Shown: piece by piece, positions 1-11,648 of the stretch | Position numbering within the stretch: position 1 is the first letter of the stretch | Layout of the letters: each line of letters begins with the position of its first letter | DNA from: Lysobacter solisilvae | GTDB taxonomy: Bacteria; Pseudomonadota; Gammaproteobacteria; Xanthomonadales; Xanthomonadaceae | Assembly: GCF_016613535.2 (NCBI RefSeq) | Contig: NZ_CP071518.1 | Span: forward strand, 1,922,001-1,986,000 | Direction: 5' to 3' | DNA: 64,000 nucleotides | Made by a program: the position numbers and the translations under genes | Notes under the pieces: generated by a model | Told to the model about the DNA's origin: nothing | The model's database searches: none | What the model saw: the letters and a program-made list of their open reading frames with translations, nothing else

Positions 1-2200
1 CGCCGGCGAGCGCTACAACAAGGTCGTCGACATCTGGTCGCGCACGAACGAGCGCGTGGCCAAGGCGATGATGGACACCATCGGCACCGACACCGTCGTC
101 AATGCCGAGGGCAAGACGGTGCCGCAGAAGTCGATGAACTCGATCTACATCATGGCCGACTCGGGCGCCCGCGGTTCGCAGGCCCAGATCCGCCAGCTGG
201 CCGGTATGCGTGGCCTGATGGCCAAGCCGGACGGCTCGATCATCGAGACGCCGATCACGGCGAACTTCCGCGAAGGCCTGAACGTCCTCCAGTACTTCAT
301 CTCGACCCACGGTGCGCGAAAGGGCCTTGCCGACACCGCGCTGAAGACCGCGAACTCCGGTTACCTGACCCGTCGTCTCGTCGACGTCGCGCAGGACGTG
401 GTGATCACTGAAACCGACTGCGGCACGCTCGAGGGTCTGACCATGACCCCGATCGTCGAAGGCGGCGACGTGGTCGAGCCGCTGCGCGACCGCGTGCTGG
501 GCCGTGTCGTGGCCGAGGACGTGTTCCTGCCGGGCAACGACGAGGATCCGATCGTCACCCGCAACACCCTGCTCGACGAAGCGTGGGTGGCCAAGCTCGA
601 AGACGCCGGCGTGCAGTCGATCAAGGTGCGCTCGACGATCACCTGCCGCTCGTCGTTCGGCGTGTGCTCGCACTGCTACGGCCGAGACCTTGGCCGCGGC
701 CACCTGGTCAACCACGGCGAAGCGGTCGGCGTCGTCGCCGCGCAGTCGATCGGCGAGCCGGGTACCCAGCTGACCATGCGTACGTTCCACATCGGTGGTG
801 CGGCATCGCGTGCCGCCGCCATCGACAACGTGACGGTCAAGACCACCGGTACGCTGAAGTACAACAACCTCAAGTTCGTCGAGCACAACCAGGGCCACCG
901 CGTGGCCGTGTCGCGCTCGGGTGAACTGTCCGTGCTCGACGGTCATGGCCGCGAGCGCGAGCGTTACAAGGTGCCCTACGGCGCCACCATCGCGGTCAAG
1001 GACGGCGCGGAGATCAAGGCCGGCCAGCAGATCGCCAACTGGGATCCGCATAACCACCCGATCGTGTCGGAAGTCGCCGGTTCCATCCGCTTCATCGACT
1101 TCATCGACGGCGTCACCGTCATCGAGAAGACCGACGACCTGACCGGCCTGGCGTCGCGCGAGATCACCGATCCCAAGCGTCGCGGTTCGCAGGGCAAGGA
1201 CCTGCGCCCGATCGTCCGCATCGTCGACAAGAACGGCAAGGACCTCGCGATCCCGGGTACCGACCTGCCGGCGCAGTACATGCTGCCGCCGCGCTCGATC
1301 GTGAACCTGCAGGACGGCGCGCCCGTGGGCGTGGGCGACGTGGTCGCCAAGATCCCGCAGGAAGCGTCGAAGACCCGCGACATCACCGGTGGTCTGCCGC
1401 GCGTGGCCGACCTGTTCGAGGCGCGCAAACCCAAGGACCCGGCCATCCTGGCCGAGATCTCCGGCATCGTCTCGTTCGGCAAGGACACCAAGGGCAAGCA
1501 GCGCCTGATCATCAAGCCGATCGATGGCGAAGAGCACGAAGAGCTGATCCCCAAGTACCGCCAGATCATCGTGTTCGAAGGCGAGCACGTGGAGAAGGGC
1601 GAGACCGTGGTGGACGGCGAGCCCAGCCCGCAGGACATCCTGCGTCTGCTCGGCGTCGAGCCGCTGGCCGTGTACCTGACCAAGGAAATCCAGGACGTCT
1701 ACCGCCTGCAGGGCGTGAAGATCAACGACAAGCACATCGAGGTGATCGTTCGCCAGATGCTGCGCAAGGCCGAAATCACCGACGCTGGCGACAGCAAGTT
1801 CCTCAACGGTGAGCAGGTCGAGCGCCAGCGCCTGGTCGAAGAGAACGCCCGACTGCAGTCGAAGAACGAGCTGCTCGCCAAGGCCGACCCGGTCCTGCTG
1901 GGCATCACCAAGGCTTCGCTGGCCACCGAGTCGTTCATCTCGGCGGCGTCGTTCCAGGAGACCACCCGCGTCCTCACCGAGGCGGCCGTGCGCGGCACGC
2001 GCGACGGGCTGCGCGGTCTCAAGGAGAACGTGATCGTGGGTCGCCTGATCCCGGCCGGTACCGGCCTGGCGTACCACACCCAGCGCCGCCGCAACGCCTC
2101 GGGCTTGACCGAGTCCGAGATGGAGACGCTGTCCGGTGGTCCGGTCGAGGTTGCGGCGCCCGTCGCAGCAGCGGCCGAGGCCGATTCCGGCGAAGAGTGA
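1..2200 (+). CDS. rpoC: DNA-directed RNA polymerase subunit beta' (C-terminal part, start outside window)
   Basis: The reading frame is open from base 2 and gives about 732 residues, roughly the C-terminal half of a beta' subunit. The visible parts include the bridge helix ([16 protein letters not shown], around base 310), the second zinc site (a Cys in TDCGT plus [11 protein letters not shown], bases 416-676) and the trigger loop ([16 protein letters not shown], around base 752). These residues form part of the catalytic centre of RNA polymerase. The gene is followed by the str operon, the usual rpoBC-rpsLG order. The C-terminus ends in an Ala/Glu-rich tail. The missing 5' end is only due to the window edge. 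Confidence 0.98.
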   Translation, partial: AGERYNKVVDIWSRTNERVAKAMMDTIGTDTVVNAEGKTVPQKSMNSIYIMADSGARGSQAQIRQLAGMRGLMAKPDGSIIETPITANFREGLNVLQYFISTHGARKGLADTALKTANSGYLTRRLVDVAQDVVITETDCGTLEGLTMTPIVEGGDVVEPLRDRVLGRVVAEDVFLPGNDEDPIVTRNTLLDEAWVAKLEDAGVQSIKVRSTITCRSSFGVCSHCYGRDLGRGHLVNHGEAVGVVAAQSIGEPGTQLTMRTFHIGGAASRAAAIDNVTVKTTGTLKYNNLKFVEHNQGHRVAVSRSGELSVLDGHGRERERYKVPYGATIAVKDGAEIKAGQQIANWDPHNHPIVSEVAGSIRFIDFIDGVTVIEKTDDLTGLASREITDPKRRGSQGKDLRPIVRIVDKNGKDLAIPGTDLPAQYMLPPRSIVNLQDGAPVGVGDVVAKIPQEASKTRDITGGLPRVADLFEARKPKDPAILAEISGIVSFGKDTKGKQRLIIKPIDGEEHEELIPKYRQIIVFEGEHVEKGETVVDGEPSPQDILRLLGVEPLAVYLTKEIQDVYRLQGVKINDKHIEVIVRQMLRKAEITDAGDSKFLNGEQVERQRLVEENARLQSKNELLAKADPVLLGITKASLATESFISAASFQETTRVLTEAAVRGTRDGLRGLKENVIVGRLIPAGTGLAYHTQRRRNASGLTESEMETLSGGPVEVAAPVAAAAEADSGEE

Positions 2201-2206
2201 TCGGCC

Positions 2207-2224
2207 GCCGGCCCTCGGGCCGGC
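2207..2224 (+). terminator. GC hairpin directly after rpoC
   Basis: A perfect 8-bp inverted repeat (gccggccc / gggccggc) with a 2-nt loop lies 7 bases after the rpoC stop. No T-run follows, so it could be a weak terminator, a pause site or a 3'-end stabiliser. Confidence 0.35.
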
Positions 2225-2277
2225 CCCGAACCCGGCCCCGCCGCTGGCGGCGGGCGCCGGCCTGGAGCGATCCGGGG

Positions 2278-2305
2278 TTACATCCATGTCGATTGCGGGT
2301 ATAAT
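2278..2305 (+). promoter_or_regulatory. Putative sigma-70 promoter P1 of the str operon
   Basis: A perfect TATAAT lies at 2300-2305 with a weak -35 (ttacat, 2278-2283) at a 16-nt spacing. It sits about 300 nt upstream of rpsL. The transcribed leader has a perfect 7-bp hairpin (gaggcgc atgga gcgcctc, 2349-2367). Confidence 0.55.
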
Positions 2306-2450
2306 TCCCCGCTTTCCGACGGCCTTCGGGCTGTCCAGATCACCAAATGAGGCGCATGGAGCGCCTCGTGTTGGGCCCAGGGTAGGGCGGGATCGCTGCG
2401 TTTCCAGGTGTGCCCGCATGGCGTGGCGCACCCGGTTCGGATAGTCCGCG

Positions 2451-2480
2451 TTGACGGTAACGTCAAGCGCGGGCTATACT
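2451..2480 (+). promoter_or_regulatory. Putative sigma-70 promoter P2 of the str operon
   Basis: TTGACG at 2451-2456 and TATACT at 2475-2480 are separated by 18 nt, 120 nt before the rpsL start. Together with the TATAAT site upstream, this suggests two promoters in the 400-bp rpoC-rpsL gap. Confidence 0.6.
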
Positions 2481-2600
2481 TTTTTGTCTCGGCGGGCCGG
2501 ATCCTCGGCTTGCCGTTCGTTTTTCGGCATTGCCGCAAGCTGCACCGCAAAGATTCACCCCTTTCGTTCAAGGCTTCGGCCTTCACACAAAGAGTCACAG

Positions 2601-2975
2601 ATGGCGACGATCAATCAGTTGGTGCGCAAGCCGCGCAGCCCTGAAACCTACAAGAGCGCCTCGCCGGCGCTGGCGAACTGCCCGCAGCGTCGCGGCGTTT
2701 GCACCCGCGTTTACACCACCACCCCGAAGAAGCCGAACTCGGCCCTTCGCAAGGTGGCCAAGGTTCGCCTGACCAACGGTTACGAAGTCATTTCGTACAT
2801 CGGCGGCGAAGGCCACAACCTGCAGGAACACTCGGTCGTGCTGATCCGCGGCGGCCGCGTCAAGGACCTGCCGGGCGTGCGCTACCACACCGTGCGTGGC
2901 TCGCTCGATGCCGCCGGCGTGACCAAGCGTCGCCAGAGCCGTTCGAAGTACGGCGCGAAGCGGCCGAAGTCGTAA
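2601..2975 (+). CDS. rpsL: 30S ribosomal protein S12
   Basis: This 124-residue protein starts [11 protein letters not shown] and has the family length. S12 lies at the decoding centre of the 30S subunit and influences tRNA selection. The loops that carry streptomycin-resistance substitutions, [11 protein letters not shown] and [10 protein letters not shown], are present in wild-type form, with Lys in both. An upstream in-frame extension to 2451 is ignored because 2601 matches the family N-terminus and follows an aaagag ribosome-binding site. It is the first gene of the str cluster. Confidence 0.98.
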   Translation: MATINQLVRKPRSPETYKSASPALANCPQRRGVCTRVYTTTPKKPNSALRKVAKVRLTNGYEVISYIGGEGHNLQEHSVVLIRGGRVKDLPGVRYHTVRGSLDAAGVTKRRQSRSKYGAKRPKS

Positions 2976-3043
2976 GCATCCCTAGGCGCCGCCGCCCTTC
3001 GCGGCTGCGCTCCTGACAAAAGATACAGAGAAAGGTACGCACC

Positions 3044-3511
3044 ATGTCGCGTAAAGGTTCCACCCCGCAGCGGTCGGTCCTGCCCGATCCCAAGCACGGC
3101 AGCGAGACGATCGCGCGCTTCATCAACATGGTCATGCAGAGTGGCAAGAAGTCGATCGCGGAAAAGATCGTCTACGGCGCCATGGACGTGATCGGCGAAA
3201 AGAACCCCAATGCCGTCGAGCTGATCGAGAAGGCGCTGGGCAACGTGTCCCCGGCCGTCGAAGTGAAGTCCCGTCGTGTCGGCGGCGCCACCTACCAGGT
3301 GCCGGTCGAAGTGCGCGCTTCGCGCCGCCTGGCCCTGGCGATGCGCTGGCTGATCGACTCCGCGCGCAAGCGTGGCGAGAACTCGATGCCGCGCAAGCTG
3401 GCGGCCGAGCTGCTCGACGCTTCCGAGAACCGTGGTGGCGCGATCAAGAAGCGCGAAGAAACGCACCGCATGGCGGAAGCCAACAAGGCGTTCGCCCACT
3501 ACCGCTGGTAA
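3044..3511 (+). CDS. rpsG: 30S ribosomal protein S7
   Basis: The 155-residue protein starts [20 protein letters not shown] and ends [13 protein letters not shown], both typical of S7. S7 nucleates assembly of the 30S head by binding the 3' major domain of 16S rRNA and contacts E-site tRNA. An agaaagg ribosome-binding site precedes the ATG. The gene lies 68 bp after rpsL. In E. coli S7 represses its own operon at the rpsL-rpsG junction; I could not confirm such a structure here. Confidence 0.98.
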   Translation: MSRKGSTPQRSVLPDPKHGSETIARFINMVMQSGKKSIAEKIVYGAMDVIGEKNPNAVELIEKALGNVSPAVEVKSRRVGGATYQVPVEVRASRRLALAMRWLIDSARKRGENSMPRKLAAELLDASENRGGAIKKREETHRMAEANKAFAHYRW

Positions 3512-3655
3512 CCGGCGAGCCGCGCCCGGCGCGGCCTGCGAACCAGCACATGTGCCGTGGCGGCCCGTCCGCCCGGCAAATCGGAGGCCGCCCACGAGGC
3601 GGCATCCGGCCATCTGCAGATCGATCCAGATCGCAAAAAACAAAGAGAGTGTCCC

Positions 3656-5773
3656 GTGGCTCGCACCACTCCCCTCGAGCGTTACCGCAATTTCGGCATC
3701 ATGGCCCACATCGATGCCGGCAAGACCACCACGTCTGAGCGCATCCTTTTCTACACCGGCGTCAGCCACAAGATCGGCGAAGTGCACGAAGGTGCCGCGA
3801 CGATGGACTGGATGGAGCAGGAACAGGAACGCGGCATCACCATCACGTCCGCCGCGACGACGGCGTTCTGGAAGGGCATGGACAAGTCCCTGCCGGAACA
3901 CCGCTTCAACATCATCGACACCCCCGGGCACGTCGACTTCACCATTGAAGTCGAGCGTTCGCTGCGCGTGCTCGACGGCGCGGTGTTCGTGCTGTGTGCC
4001 GTCGGTGGCGTCCAGCCGCAGTCCGAGACCGTCTGGCGCCAGGCCAACAAGTACTCGGTGCCGCGCATGGCGTTCGTCAACAAGATGGACCGCACCGGCG
4101 CCAACTTCGACAAGGTCGTCGAACAGCTGAAGGCCCGCCTGGGCGCCTACGCCGTGCCGATGCAGGTGCCGATCGGCGCCGAAGACGGTTTCGAGGGCGT
4201 GGTCGACCTGCTGAAGATGAAGGCCATCCATTGGGATGTCGCCTCGCAGGGCACCAAGTTCGAGTACCGCGACATCCCCGCCGAGCTGCAGAGCAAGGCC
4301 GAGGAAGCGCGCGCGTTCATGATCGAGGCCGCCGCCGAGGCGACCGAAGAGCTGATGGACAAGTACCTCAACGAGGGCGAGCTGAGCGAGGAAGAGATCG
4401 TCGATGGCCTGCGCACGCGCACGCTGAAGGTTGAGATCGTCCCCGTGTTCTGCGGTTCGGCGTTCAAGAACAAGGGCGTGCAGGCGATGCTCGACGGCGT
4501 GATCAACCTGCTGCCGTCGCCGGCCGACCGTCCGCCGGTCCAGGGCCTTGACGACAACGACAAGGAAGACACCCGCGTCGCCGACGACAAGGCGCCGTTC
4601 TCGGCGCTGGCGTTCAAGATCATGACCGACCCGTTCGTGGGTTCGCTCACGTTCTTCCGCGTCTACTCGGGCGTGCTCAACTCCGGCGATCAGGTGTACA
4701 ACCCGGTCAAGTCGAAGAAGGAGCGCGTGGGCCGCATCTTGCAGATGCACGCCAACCAGCGCGACGAAATCAAGGAAGTGCGCGCCGGCGACATCGCCGC
4801 GGCCGTGGGCCTGAAGGATGTGACCACCGGCGACACGCTGTGCGCCCAGGACCACATCATCACGCTCGAGCGCATGACCTTCCCGGAGCCCGTCATCTCG
4901 ATGGCGGTCGAGCCCAAGACCAAGTCCGATCAGGAAAAGATGGGCATGGCGCTGGGCCGCCTGGCGCAGGAAGATCCTTCGTTCCGCGTGCGGACCGACG
5001 AGGAATCCGGCCAGACCATCATCGCCGGCATGGGCGAGCTGCACCTGGACATCATCGTCGACCGCATGCGTCGCGAGTTCAACGTGGAAGCCAACGTCGG
5101 CAAGCCGCAGGTGGCCTACCGCGAGACGATCCGCAAGTCGGACGTCAAGTCGGACTACAAGCACGCCAAGCAGTCGGGTGGTAAGGGTCAGTACGGTCAC
5201 GTCGTGATTGAGCTGTCGCCGATGAACGAAGCCGACCGCGCCAACCCGGACGTCGAGAACGACTTCCTGTTCGTCAACGACATCACCGGCGGCGTGATCC
5301 CGAAGGAATTCATCCCGGCGGTCGAGAAGGGCCTGCGCGAGACCATCACCAGCGGTCCGCTGGCGGGGTTCCCGGTCGTGAACGTCAAGGTCAAGCTGGT
5401 CTTCGGCTCGTACCACGACGTCGACTCGTCCGAAATGGCGTTCAAGCTCGCCTCGTCGATGGCGTTCAAGGAAGGCTTCCGCAAGGCCGACCCGGTCCTG
5501 CTCGAGCCGATGATGAAGGTCGAGGTCGTCACGCCCGAGGAATACGTCGGTGACGTGATGGGTGACCTGAGCCGTCGCCGCGGCCTGCTGCAGGGCCAGG
5601 ACGACACGCAGTCGGGCAAGACCATCAATGCGATGGTGCCGCTGGGCGAGATGTTCGGTTACGCGACGACGATTCGTTCGCTGACCCAGGGCCGCGCCAC
5701 TTTCACGATGGAATTCGACCACTACGCCGAAGCGCCGAACAACATCGCCGAAGCAGTGATCAAGAAGGGCTGA
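3656..5773 (+). CDS. fusA: Elongation factor G
   Basis: EF-G is the GTPase that drives ribosome translocation and, with RRF, ribosome recycling. I chose the GTG at 3656 ([18 protein letters not shown]) because it gives 705 residues, the family length, and follows aaagaga; the in-frame extension to 3557 does not look like EF-G. G motifs are clear: AHIDAGKTT (P-loop), the RGITIT switch I, DTPGHVDF and NKMD. Domains II-V follow to the end, including GGKGQYGHV in domain IV. It sits in the str operon 144 bp after rpsG. Confidence 0.98.
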   Translation: MARTTPLERYRNFGIMAHIDAGKTTTSERILFYTGVSHKIGEVHEGAATMDWMEQEQERGITITSAATTAFWKGMDKSLPEHRFNIIDTPGHVDFTIEVERSLRVLDGAVFVLCAVGGVQPQSETVWRQANKYSVPRMAFVNKMDRTGANFDKVVEQLKARLGAYAVPMQVPIGAEDGFEGVVDLLKMKAIHWDVASQGTKFEYRDIPAELQSKAEEARAFMIEAAAEATEELMDKYLNEGELSEEEIVDGLRTRTLKVEIVPVFCGSAFKNKGVQAMLDGVINLLPSPADRPPVQGLDDNDKEDTRVADDKAPFSALAFKIMTDPFVGSLTFFRVYSGVLNSGDQVYNPVKSKKERVGRILQMHANQRDEIKEVRAGDIAAAVGLKDVTTGDTLCAQDHIITLERMTFPEPVISMAVEPKTKSDQEKMGMALGRLAQEDPSFRVRTDEESGQTIIAGMGELHLDIIVDRMRREFNVEANVGKPQVAYRETIRKSDVKSDYKHAKQSGGKGQYGHVVIELSPMNEADRANPDVENDFLFVNDITGGVIPKEFIPAVEKGLRETITSGPLAGFPVVNVKVKLVFGSYHDVDSSEMAFKLASSMAFKEGFRKADPVLLEPMMKVEVVTPEEYVGDVMGDLSRRRGLLQGQDDTQSGKTINAMVPLGEMFGYATTIRSLTQGRATFTMEFDHYAEAPNNIAEAVIKKG

Positions 5774-5859
5774 TCGGGCGGGGTCGGTGCTCCGGCCCCA
5801 CCTCCGGCTCAGACGACGTTTTCCAGTTCCAAAACATCGATATTTGAAGAGAGACAACC

Positions 5860-7050
5860 ATGGCTAAGGGTAAATTCGAGCGCACCAAGCCCCACGTTAA
5901 CGTCGGCACGATCGGCCACGTGGACCACGGCAAGACCACGCTGACGGCGGCGCTGACCAAGGTGGGCGCGGAACGTTTCGGCGGCGAGTTCAAGGCCTAT
6001 GACGCGATCGACGCGGCGCCGGAAGAGAAGGCGCGCGGCATCACGATCTCGACGGCGCACGTCGAGTACGAAAGCCCGAACCGCCACTATGCACACGTGG
6101 ACTGCCCGGGCCACGCGGACTACGTGAAGAACATGATCACGGGTGCGGCGCAGATGGACGGCGCGATCCTGGTGTGCTCGGCCGCTGACGGCCCGATGCC
6201 GCAGACGCGCGAACACATCCTGCTGTCGCGCCAGGTGGGCGTGCCGTACATCGTCGTGTTCCTGAACAAGGCCGACATGGTCGACGACGCCGAGCTGCTC
6301 GAGCTGGTCGAGATGGAAGTGCGCGAGCTGCTGAGCAAGTACGACTTCCCGGGCGACGACACCCCGATCATCCACGGTTCGGCGCGTCTGGCGCTGGAAG
6401 GCGACCAGTCGGAGATCGGCGTGCCGTCGATCATCAAGCTGGTCGAGGCGCTGGACTCGTTCATTCCGGAGCCGCAGCGTGACGTCGACAAGCCGTTCCT
6501 GATGCCGGTGGAAGACGTGTTCTCGATCTCGGGCCGCGGCACCGTGGTGACCGGCCGTATCGAGCGCGGCATCATCAAGGTGGGCGACGAAATCGAAATC
6601 GTCGGCATCCGTCCGACGCAGAAGACGACGGTCACGGGCGTGGAAATGTTCCGCAAGCTGCTGGACCAGGGCCAGGCGGGCGACAACGCCGGCCTGCTGC
6701 TGCGCGGCACCAAGCGTGACGACGTCGAGCGCGGCCAAGTGCTGTGCAAGCCCGGTTCGATCACCCCGCACACCGAGTTCGAAGCCGAGGTGTACGTGCT
6801 GTCGAAGGACGAGGGTGGCCGTCACACGCCGTTCTTCAAGGGTTACCGCCCGCAGTTCTACTTCCGCACGACCGACATCACGGGCGCCTGCCAGCTGCCG
6901 GAAGGCGTGGAGATGGTGATGCCGGGCGACAACGTGAAGATGGTGGTGTCGCTGATCAACCCGGTGGCGATGGACGAAGGCCTGCGCTTCGCGATCCGCG
7001 AAGGCGGCCGTACCGTCGGCGCCGGCGTGGTGGCGAAGATCATCAAGTAA
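5860..7050 (+). CDS. tuf: Elongation factor Tu
   Basis: EF-Tu carries aminoacyl-tRNA to the ribosomal A site as a GTP complex. The 396-residue protein has GHVDHGKTT (P-loop), GITISTAH (switch I), DCPGHADY with the catalytic His, and NKADM, followed by two beta-barrel domains. The ribosome-binding site gaagagag lies just upstream of the ATG. The 86-bp gap from fusA contains a hairpin (5780-5799). Many Xanthomonadaceae carry a second tuf copy near secE-nusG; it is not in this window. Confidence 0.98.
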   Translation: MAKGKFERTKPHVNVGTIGHVDHGKTTLTAALTKVGAERFGGEFKAYDAIDAAPEEKARGITISTAHVEYESPNRHYAHVDCPGHADYVKNMITGAAQMDGAILVCSAADGPMPQTREHILLSRQVGVPYIVVFLNKADMVDDAELLELVEMEVRELLSKYDFPGDDTPIIHGSARLALEGDQSEIGVPSIIKLVEALDSFIPEPQRDVDKPFLMPVEDVFSISGRGTVVTGRIERGIIKVGDEIEIVGIRPTQKTTVTGVEMFRKLLDQGQAGDNAGLLLRGTKRDDVERGQVLCKPGSITPHTEFEAEVYVLSKDEGGRHTPFFKGYRPQFYFRTTDITGACQLPEGVEMVMPGDNVKMVVSLINPVAMDEGLRFAIREGGRTVGAGVVAKIIK

Positions 7051-7059
7051 TACCTGCTG

Positions 7060-7084
7060 CCGGGGCGCGCGCAGCGCGTCCCGG
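7060..7084 (+). terminator. Strong GC hairpin after tuf
   Basis: An 11-bp stem (one G-U pair) with a 3-nt gca loop begins 10 nt after the tuf stop. No T-run follows, so termination would be weak or would need Rho. It probably marks the end of the str operon. Confidence 0.45.
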
Positions 7085-7167
7085 ACGGTGGAGCCCCCTG
7101 CGCAGGCGGGGGGGGGCAGCGCCCGATCGGCCCAGGCCGGCAGGGTTGCCGGAAGTCCGGCTTGGAC

Positions 7168-7197
7168 TTGCAAAGTCCGGGCCTGACCCGTTAGAAT
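7168..7197 (+). promoter_or_regulatory. Putative promoter of the S10 operon
   Basis: TTGCAA (7168-7173) and TAGAAT (7192-7197) are separated by 18 nt. The site lies in the 469-bp tuf-rpsJ gap, about 320 nt before rpsJ, which leaves a long untranslated leader. Confidence 0.5.
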
Positions 7198-7519
7198 GTT
7201 CGACTCTCGCGGCCCTTTCCTCAGGAAGGGGTCACGAACCAGCGAAATGAGGTGCAGGAAGCCCTTCGTTTTCGCCAGACAGGGAAATGTCGCGCGGCAG
7301 CGCTCCGTCCGTTCCGAAAGATAGTTCGGGACACATATGACGGGGCCGTTCGTGCGTTCATGACTTCCGTCTGGGCGGACCGGGAAACCGGTCTGCCTTT
7401 GCTTTTGAGGGGCTTCGGGGCGGTGCGATCCGAAGCGGGTATCAAGCACCACATCAGTCCAGGGGCCCGGCACACCCAGTTGCCGGACCCGTCGCTCTTT
7501 AAACGAAGGAGTTTCCGCC
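7198..7519 (+). promoter_or_regulatory. Long leader of the S10 operon
   Basis: About 320 nt separate the putative promoter from rpsJ with no convincing gene. Short hairpins are visible near 7212-7229 (ccctttcct/aggaaggg) and 7465-7487 (ccggca/tgccgg). In E. coli the S10 leader mediates L4 feedback; whether this leader does so cannot be told by eye. Confidence 0.3.
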
Positions 7520-7831
<312 letters not shown>

Positions 7832-7842
7832 GGCACGCCACC

Positions 7843-8499
7843 ATGACCGCGAAGAAATATTCGTTGGGCATTGTCGGTCGCAAGGCCGGCATGAGCCGAT
7901 TCTTCACCGCCGACGGCAAGTCGGTTCCGGTGACCCTGATCGAAGCCACCCCGAACCGCATCACGCAGATCAAGACGGTTGACACCGACGGCTACAGCGC
8001 CGTGCAGGTCACCGCCGGCGTGAAGCGCGCCTCGCTGCTGAGCAAGCCCGAAGCCGGCCACCTGGCCAAGGCCAAGGTTGAAGCCGGCCGTGGCTTGTGG
8101 GAGCTGCGCGTCGAAGCCGACCAGATTGGTGGTTTCGAAGTTGGCGGCGAGATCAAGGCTGACATTTTCGAAGCCGGCCAGATCGTCGACGTCCAGGGCG
8201 TGACGAAGGGCAAGGGCTTCCAGGGCACGATCAAGCGCTGGAACTTCACCATGGGTGATGCCACCCACGGTAACTCGCTGTCGCACCGCTCGCCGGGCTC
8301 CATCGGCCAGCGCCAGACGCCGGGTCGCGTGTTCCCGGGCAAGAAGATGTCCGGTCACATGGGCGATGTGCAGCAGACGACGCAGGGCCTGGAAGTGGTC
8401 AAGGTCGATGCCGAGCGCGGCCTGATCGCGATCAAGGGTGCTGTTCCGGGTGCTCCGGGCGGCGACGTGATCGTGCGTCCGTCGAGCAAGGGAGTCTGA
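7843..8499 (+). CDS. rplC: 50S ribosomal protein L3
   Basis: This 218-residue L3 has the typical central extension ([18 protein letters not shown] and MSGHMGD), which reaches toward the peptidyl transferase centre. The Gln in [15 protein letters not shown] is the residue methylated by PrmB in other gammaproteobacteria. Its stop overlaps the first possible ATG of rplD, indicating translational coupling. Confidence 0.97.
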   Translation: MTAKKYSLGIVGRKAGMSRFFTADGKSVPVTLIEATPNRITQIKTVDTDGYSAVQVTAGVKRASLLSKPEAGHLAKAKVEAGRGLWELRVEADQIGGFEVGGEIKADIFEAGQIVDVQGVTKGKGFQGTIKRWNFTMGDATHGNSLSHRSPGSIGQRQTPGRVFPGKKMSGHMGDVQQTTQGLEVVKVDAERGLIAIKGAVPGAPGGDVIVRPSSKGV

Positions 8500-8501
8500 T
8501 G

Positions 8502-9107
8502 ATGGAACTCACCATTACCAATAGCACCAAGACGCTGTCGGTCTCCGACGCGATCTTCGGTCGCGAGTTCAGCGAAGACCTGGTCCACCAGGTGGTCGTT
8601 GCCTACCGCAACGCCGGTCGTTCGGGCACCAAGGCCCAGAAGACCCGTTCGGAAGTCAACGGCACGACCAAGAAGTCGAAGAAGCAGAAGGGCGGCGGTG
8701 CGCGTCATGGCGCGCTGACGGCTCCGATCTTCGTCGGCGGCGGCGTGACCTTCGCGGCCAAGCCGCGCAGCTTCGCGCAGAAGGTCAATCGCAAGATGTA
8801 CCGCGCCGCGATGGCCGCGATCCTGTCCGAGCTCAACCGCCAGGGCCGCATCATGGTGGTCGAATCCTTCGACATCGACGCACCGAAGACCTCGGGCCTG
8901 ATCGCCAAGCTCAAGGGCCTGGAAGTCGGCAAGCGTCCGCTGATCGTCACCGAAGAGGCGACCGAGAATCTGTACCTCTCGGCACGCAACCTGCCGTACG
9001 TCGAAGTGCGTGACGTCCAGGGCCTGGATCCGGTCGCCCTCGTCGGCGCCGACTCGGTCGTGGTCACCACCGACGCGGTCAAGAAGATCGAGGAATGGCT
9101 GGCATGA
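8502..9107 (+). CDS. rplD: 50S ribosomal protein L4
   Basis: L4 (201 residues from this start) has the long internal loop ([15 protein letters not shown]) that lines the peptide exit tunnel. In E. coli L4 also represses the S10 operon. Two adjacent ATGs exist, at 8499 and 8502; I chose the second because the family N-terminus is MELTIT-like and its spacing to the ggag site is better. The difference is one residue. Confidence 0.96.
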   Translation: MELTITNSTKTLSVSDAIFGREFSEDLVHQVVVAYRNAGRSGTKAQKTRSEVNGTTKKSKKQKGGGARHGALTAPIFVGGGVTFAAKPRSFAQKVNRKMYRAAMAAILSELNRQGRIMVVESFDIDAPKTSGLIAKLKGLEVGKRPLIVTEEATENLYLSARNLPYVEVRDVQGLDPVALVGADSVVVTTDAVKKIEEWLA

Positions 9108-9400
9108 ACGACGCCAAGCTCTACAACATCATCCGTGCGCCGCGCGTGTCCGAAAAGACCGCGCGACTGCAGGAAGTTTCCAACCAATACGTCTTCGAAG
9201 TCGCGACGGACGCTACCAAGGCCGACATCAAGGTCGCCGTGGAAAAGCTGTTCGCCGTCAAGGTCGAGGCAGTCAATGTGGTCAACGTGAAGGGCAAGAA
9301 CAAAGCCTTCAAGAACCGCATGGGCCGTCGCGGCGACTGGCGCAAGGCGTACGTGACGCTGGCCGAAGGCCAGTCGATCGACGTGATGGCCACGGCCTGA
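9104..9400 (+). CDS. rplW: 50S ribosomal protein L23
   Basis: L23 (98 residues) sits at the tunnel exit and is the docking site for trigger factor and SRP. The ATG at 9104 overlaps the rplD stop (ATGA) and has a gagg site at a proper distance, so I prefer it to an in-frame ATG at 9095. The [15 protein letters not shown]-terminus and the [11 protein letters not shown] segment are typical. Confidence 0.96.
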   Translation: MNDAKLYNIIRAPRVSEKTARLQEVSNQYVFEVATDATKADIKVAVEKLFAVKVEAVNVVNVKGKNKAFKNRMGRRGDWRKAYVTLAEGQSIDVMATA

Positions 9401-9410
9401 GGACTGATCC

Positions 9411-10238
9411 ATGGCATTGATGACTTTCAAGCCCACCTCGCCCGGCCGTCGCAGTGCGGTCCGCGTGGTTACGCCTGGCCTGCACAAGGGCGCGCCGCAC
9501 GCGGCCCTCGTTGAGGCCAAGAGCAAGACTGGTGGCCGCAACCACCATGGCCGCATCACCACCCGTCACATCGGTGGTGGCCACAAGCAGCATTACCGCA
9601 TCATCGACTTCAAGCGCGACAAGGTCGGCATCCCCGCCCGCGTCGAACGCATTGAGTACGATCCGAACCGCACCGCGCACATCGCGCTGCTGTGCTACGT
9701 CGATGGTGAGCGTCGCTACATCATCGCCCCCAAGGGTCTGAAGGATGGCGACCAGGTGATCGCGGGCCGTGATGCCCCGATCCGCGTCGGCAACACGCTG
9801 CCGCTGAGCAACATCCCGGTCGGCACCACCGTGTGCTGCGTCGAGATGAAGCCGGGCAAGGGCGCGCAGCTGGCCCGTGCGGCTGGCGCGAGCGTCTACC
9901 TGGTGGCGCGCGAACAGGGTTACGCGACCCTGCGCCTGCGTTCGGGTGAGATGCGCAAGGTTCCGGTCGAGTGCGGCGCCACCATTGGCGAAGTCGGCAA
10001 CGACGAGCACAACCTCGAGAAGCTGGGCAAGGCCGGTGCCAAGCGCTGGCGCGGCATCAAGCCGACCGTCCGCGGCGCGGCCATGAACCCGGTCGACCAT
10101 CCGCACGGCGGTGGTGAGGCCAAGGCTGGCCAGGGTAACCCGCACCCGGTCACCCCCTGGGGTGTGCCGACCAAGGGTTACAAGACCCGCAAGAACAAGC
10201 GCACGACGCAGTTCATCGTTCGCGATCGTAGGAGCTAA
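9411..10238 (+). CDS. rplB: 50S ribosomal protein L2
   Basis: The 275-residue L2 is full length. It carries the conserved C-terminal segment [16 protein letters not shown], whose His is near the peptidyl transferase centre. L2 is needed for subunit association and peptidyl transfer. The ribosome-binding site gagga lies 10 nt before the ATG, and rpsS starts 6 bp after the stop. Confidence 0.98.
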   Translation: MALMTFKPTSPGRRSAVRVVTPGLHKGAPHAALVEAKSKTGGRNHHGRITTRHIGGGHKQHYRIIDFKRDKVGIPARVERIEYDPNRTAHIALLCYVDGERRYIIAPKGLKDGDQVIAGRDAPIRVGNTLPLSNIPVGTTVCCVEMKPGKGAQLARAAGASVYLVAREQGYATLRLRSGEMRKVPVECGATIGEVGNDEHNLEKLGKAGAKRWRGIKPTVRGAAMNPVDHPHGGGEAKAGQGNPHPVTPWGVPTKGYKTRKNKRTTQFIVRDRRS

Positions 10239-10244
10239 TCGGCA

Positions 10245-10514
10245 ATGGCACGTTCACTGAAGAAAGGCCCGTTCGTCGACCACCACCTCATGAAGAAGGT
10301 GGAGACGGCTGGCAACAACAAGAAGCCGATCAAGACCTGGTCGCGTCGTTCGATGATCCTGCCGGAGATGGTTGGCTTCACGCTCGCCATCCACAACGGC
10401 AAGAACCACATCCCGGTGCTGGTCAACGAGAACATGGTTGGCCACAAGCTCGGCGAGTTCGCCCTGACCCGTACGTTCAAGGGTCATGGCGGCGACAAGA
10501 AGTCCGGGAAGTAA
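10245..10514 (+). CDS. rpsS: 30S ribosomal protein S19
   Basis: This is an 89-residue S19 with the usual start [12 protein letters not shown] and the [14 protein letters not shown] segment. S19 forms a complex with S13 in the 30S head. Spacing to rplV is 10 bp, as expected in the S10 operon. Confidence 0.98.
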   Translation: MARSLKKGPFVDHHLMKKVETAGNNKKPIKTWSRRSMILPEMVGFTLAIHNGKNHIPVLVNENMVGHKLGEFALTRTFKGHGGDKKSGK

Positions 10515-10524
10515 GGAGATGACC

Positions 10525-10860
10525 ATGGAAGCGAAAGCCATCCTGCGCAGCGCGCGCATCTCCGCCCAGAAGGCCCGTCTGGTCGCTGACCAGGTCCGCG
10601 GCCTGTCGGCCGAACGCGCCGTCAACCTGCTGAAGTTCTCGGACAAAAAGGCAGCCGCGATGATCCGCAAGGTCGTCGAGTCGGCCATCGCCAACGCCGA
10701 GAACAACCAGGGCGCCGACGTCGACGACCTCCGCGTCAAGACCATCACGGTGGACGAGGGTCCTTCGCTGAAGCGCTTCATGGCGCGTGCTAAGGGCCGC
10801 GGCACCCGTATCCTCAAGCGCACCAGCCACATCACTGTGGTTGTGGGCGCGGGCAAGTAA
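10525..10860 (+). CDS. rplV: 50S ribosomal protein L22
   Basis: L22 (111 residues) lines the narrow part of the exit tunnel; the beta-hairpin tip [13 protein letters not shown] is intact. I chose the ATG at 10525 over 10519 because the aaggag site ends at 10518, leaving the proper 6-nt spacing only for 10525. Confidence 0.96.
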   Translation: MEAKAILRSARISAQKARLVADQVRGLSAERAVNLLKFSDKKAAAMIRKVVESAIANAENNQGADVDDLRVKTITVDEGPSLKRFMARAKGRGTRILKRTSHITVVVGAGK

Positions 10861-10874
10861 GGCGGAGCATAGAT

Positions 10875-11633
10875 ATGGGTCACAAAGTACATCCGACCGG
10901 CATCCGTCTGGGCATCTCGAAGGACTGGACGTCGAAGTGGTTCGCTGGCAAGAAGCAGTACGCCTCTTTCCTGGCGGCCGACCTCAAGGTTCGCGAGATG
11001 CTGCGCAAGAAGCTCGCGCAGGCAGGTATCTCCAAGATCCTGATCGAGCGTCCGGCCAACAACGCCCGCGTCACTATCCACACCGCCCGTCCGGGCGTGG
11101 TGATCGGCAAGCGCGGCGAGGACATCGAGAAGCTGCGTAAGGAAGTCAGCGACGTGATGGGCGTTCCGGCGCACATCAACGTCACCGAAGTCCGCAAGCC
11201 CGAGCTCGACGCCCAGCTGGTTGCCGAGTCGATCGCGCAGCAGCTGGAGCGCCGCATCATGTTCCGTCGCGCAATGAAGCGCGCTGTCGGCAACGCGATG
11301 CGCCTGGGCGCCCTGGGCATCAAGGTGAATGTCGCCGGCCGCCTCAACGGCGCCGAAATCGCGCGTTCGGAGTGGTATCGCGAAGGTCGCGTGCCGCTGC
11401 ACACCCTGCGTGCTGACATCGATTACGGCTTCGCTGAAGCCAAGACGACCTACGGCATCATCGGCATCAAGGTTTGGGTCTACAAGGGCGAGATCTTTGA
11501 TTTCTCCCAGGTTGGTCAGGAGAAGCAGGACGATTCCGCGGCCCCGCGCGCTGAGCGTGGTGACCGTCCGGACCGTGGCGACCGCAAGGATCGCAACGAC
11601 CGTCCCGGCCGTCCGGCCCGCCCGGCCCGCTAA
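10875..11633 (+). CDS. rpsC: 30S ribosomal protein S3
   Basis: S3 lines the mRNA entry tunnel. The 252-residue protein has the N-terminal KH domain ([14 protein letters not shown], residues about 75-90) and the S3 C-terminal domain, then a charged low-complexity tail of about 38 residues rich in Arg, Asp and Pro ([13 protein letters not shown]). The tail makes it longer than the E. coli protein. Confidence 0.97.
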   Translation: MGHKVHPTGIRLGISKDWTSKWFAGKKQYASFLAADLKVREMLRKKLAQAGISKILIERPANNARVTIHTARPGVVIGKRGEDIEKLRKEVSDVMGVPAHINVTEVRKPELDAQLVAESIAQQLERRIMFRRAMKRAVGNAMRLGALGIKVNVAGRLNGAEIARSEWYREGRVPLHTLRADIDYGFAEAKTTYGIIGIKVWVYKGEIFDFSQVGQEKQDDSAAPRAERGDRPDRGDRKDRNDRPGRPARPAR

Positions 11634-11648
11634 ACGAGGTAATTGACC

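Noticed and set aside
2882..5857. A 991-residue open frame on the minus strand opposite rpsG and fusA
   Set aside because: It is antisense to intact conserved genes and its His/Arg/Asp-rich composition is typical of a GC-rich shadow frame.
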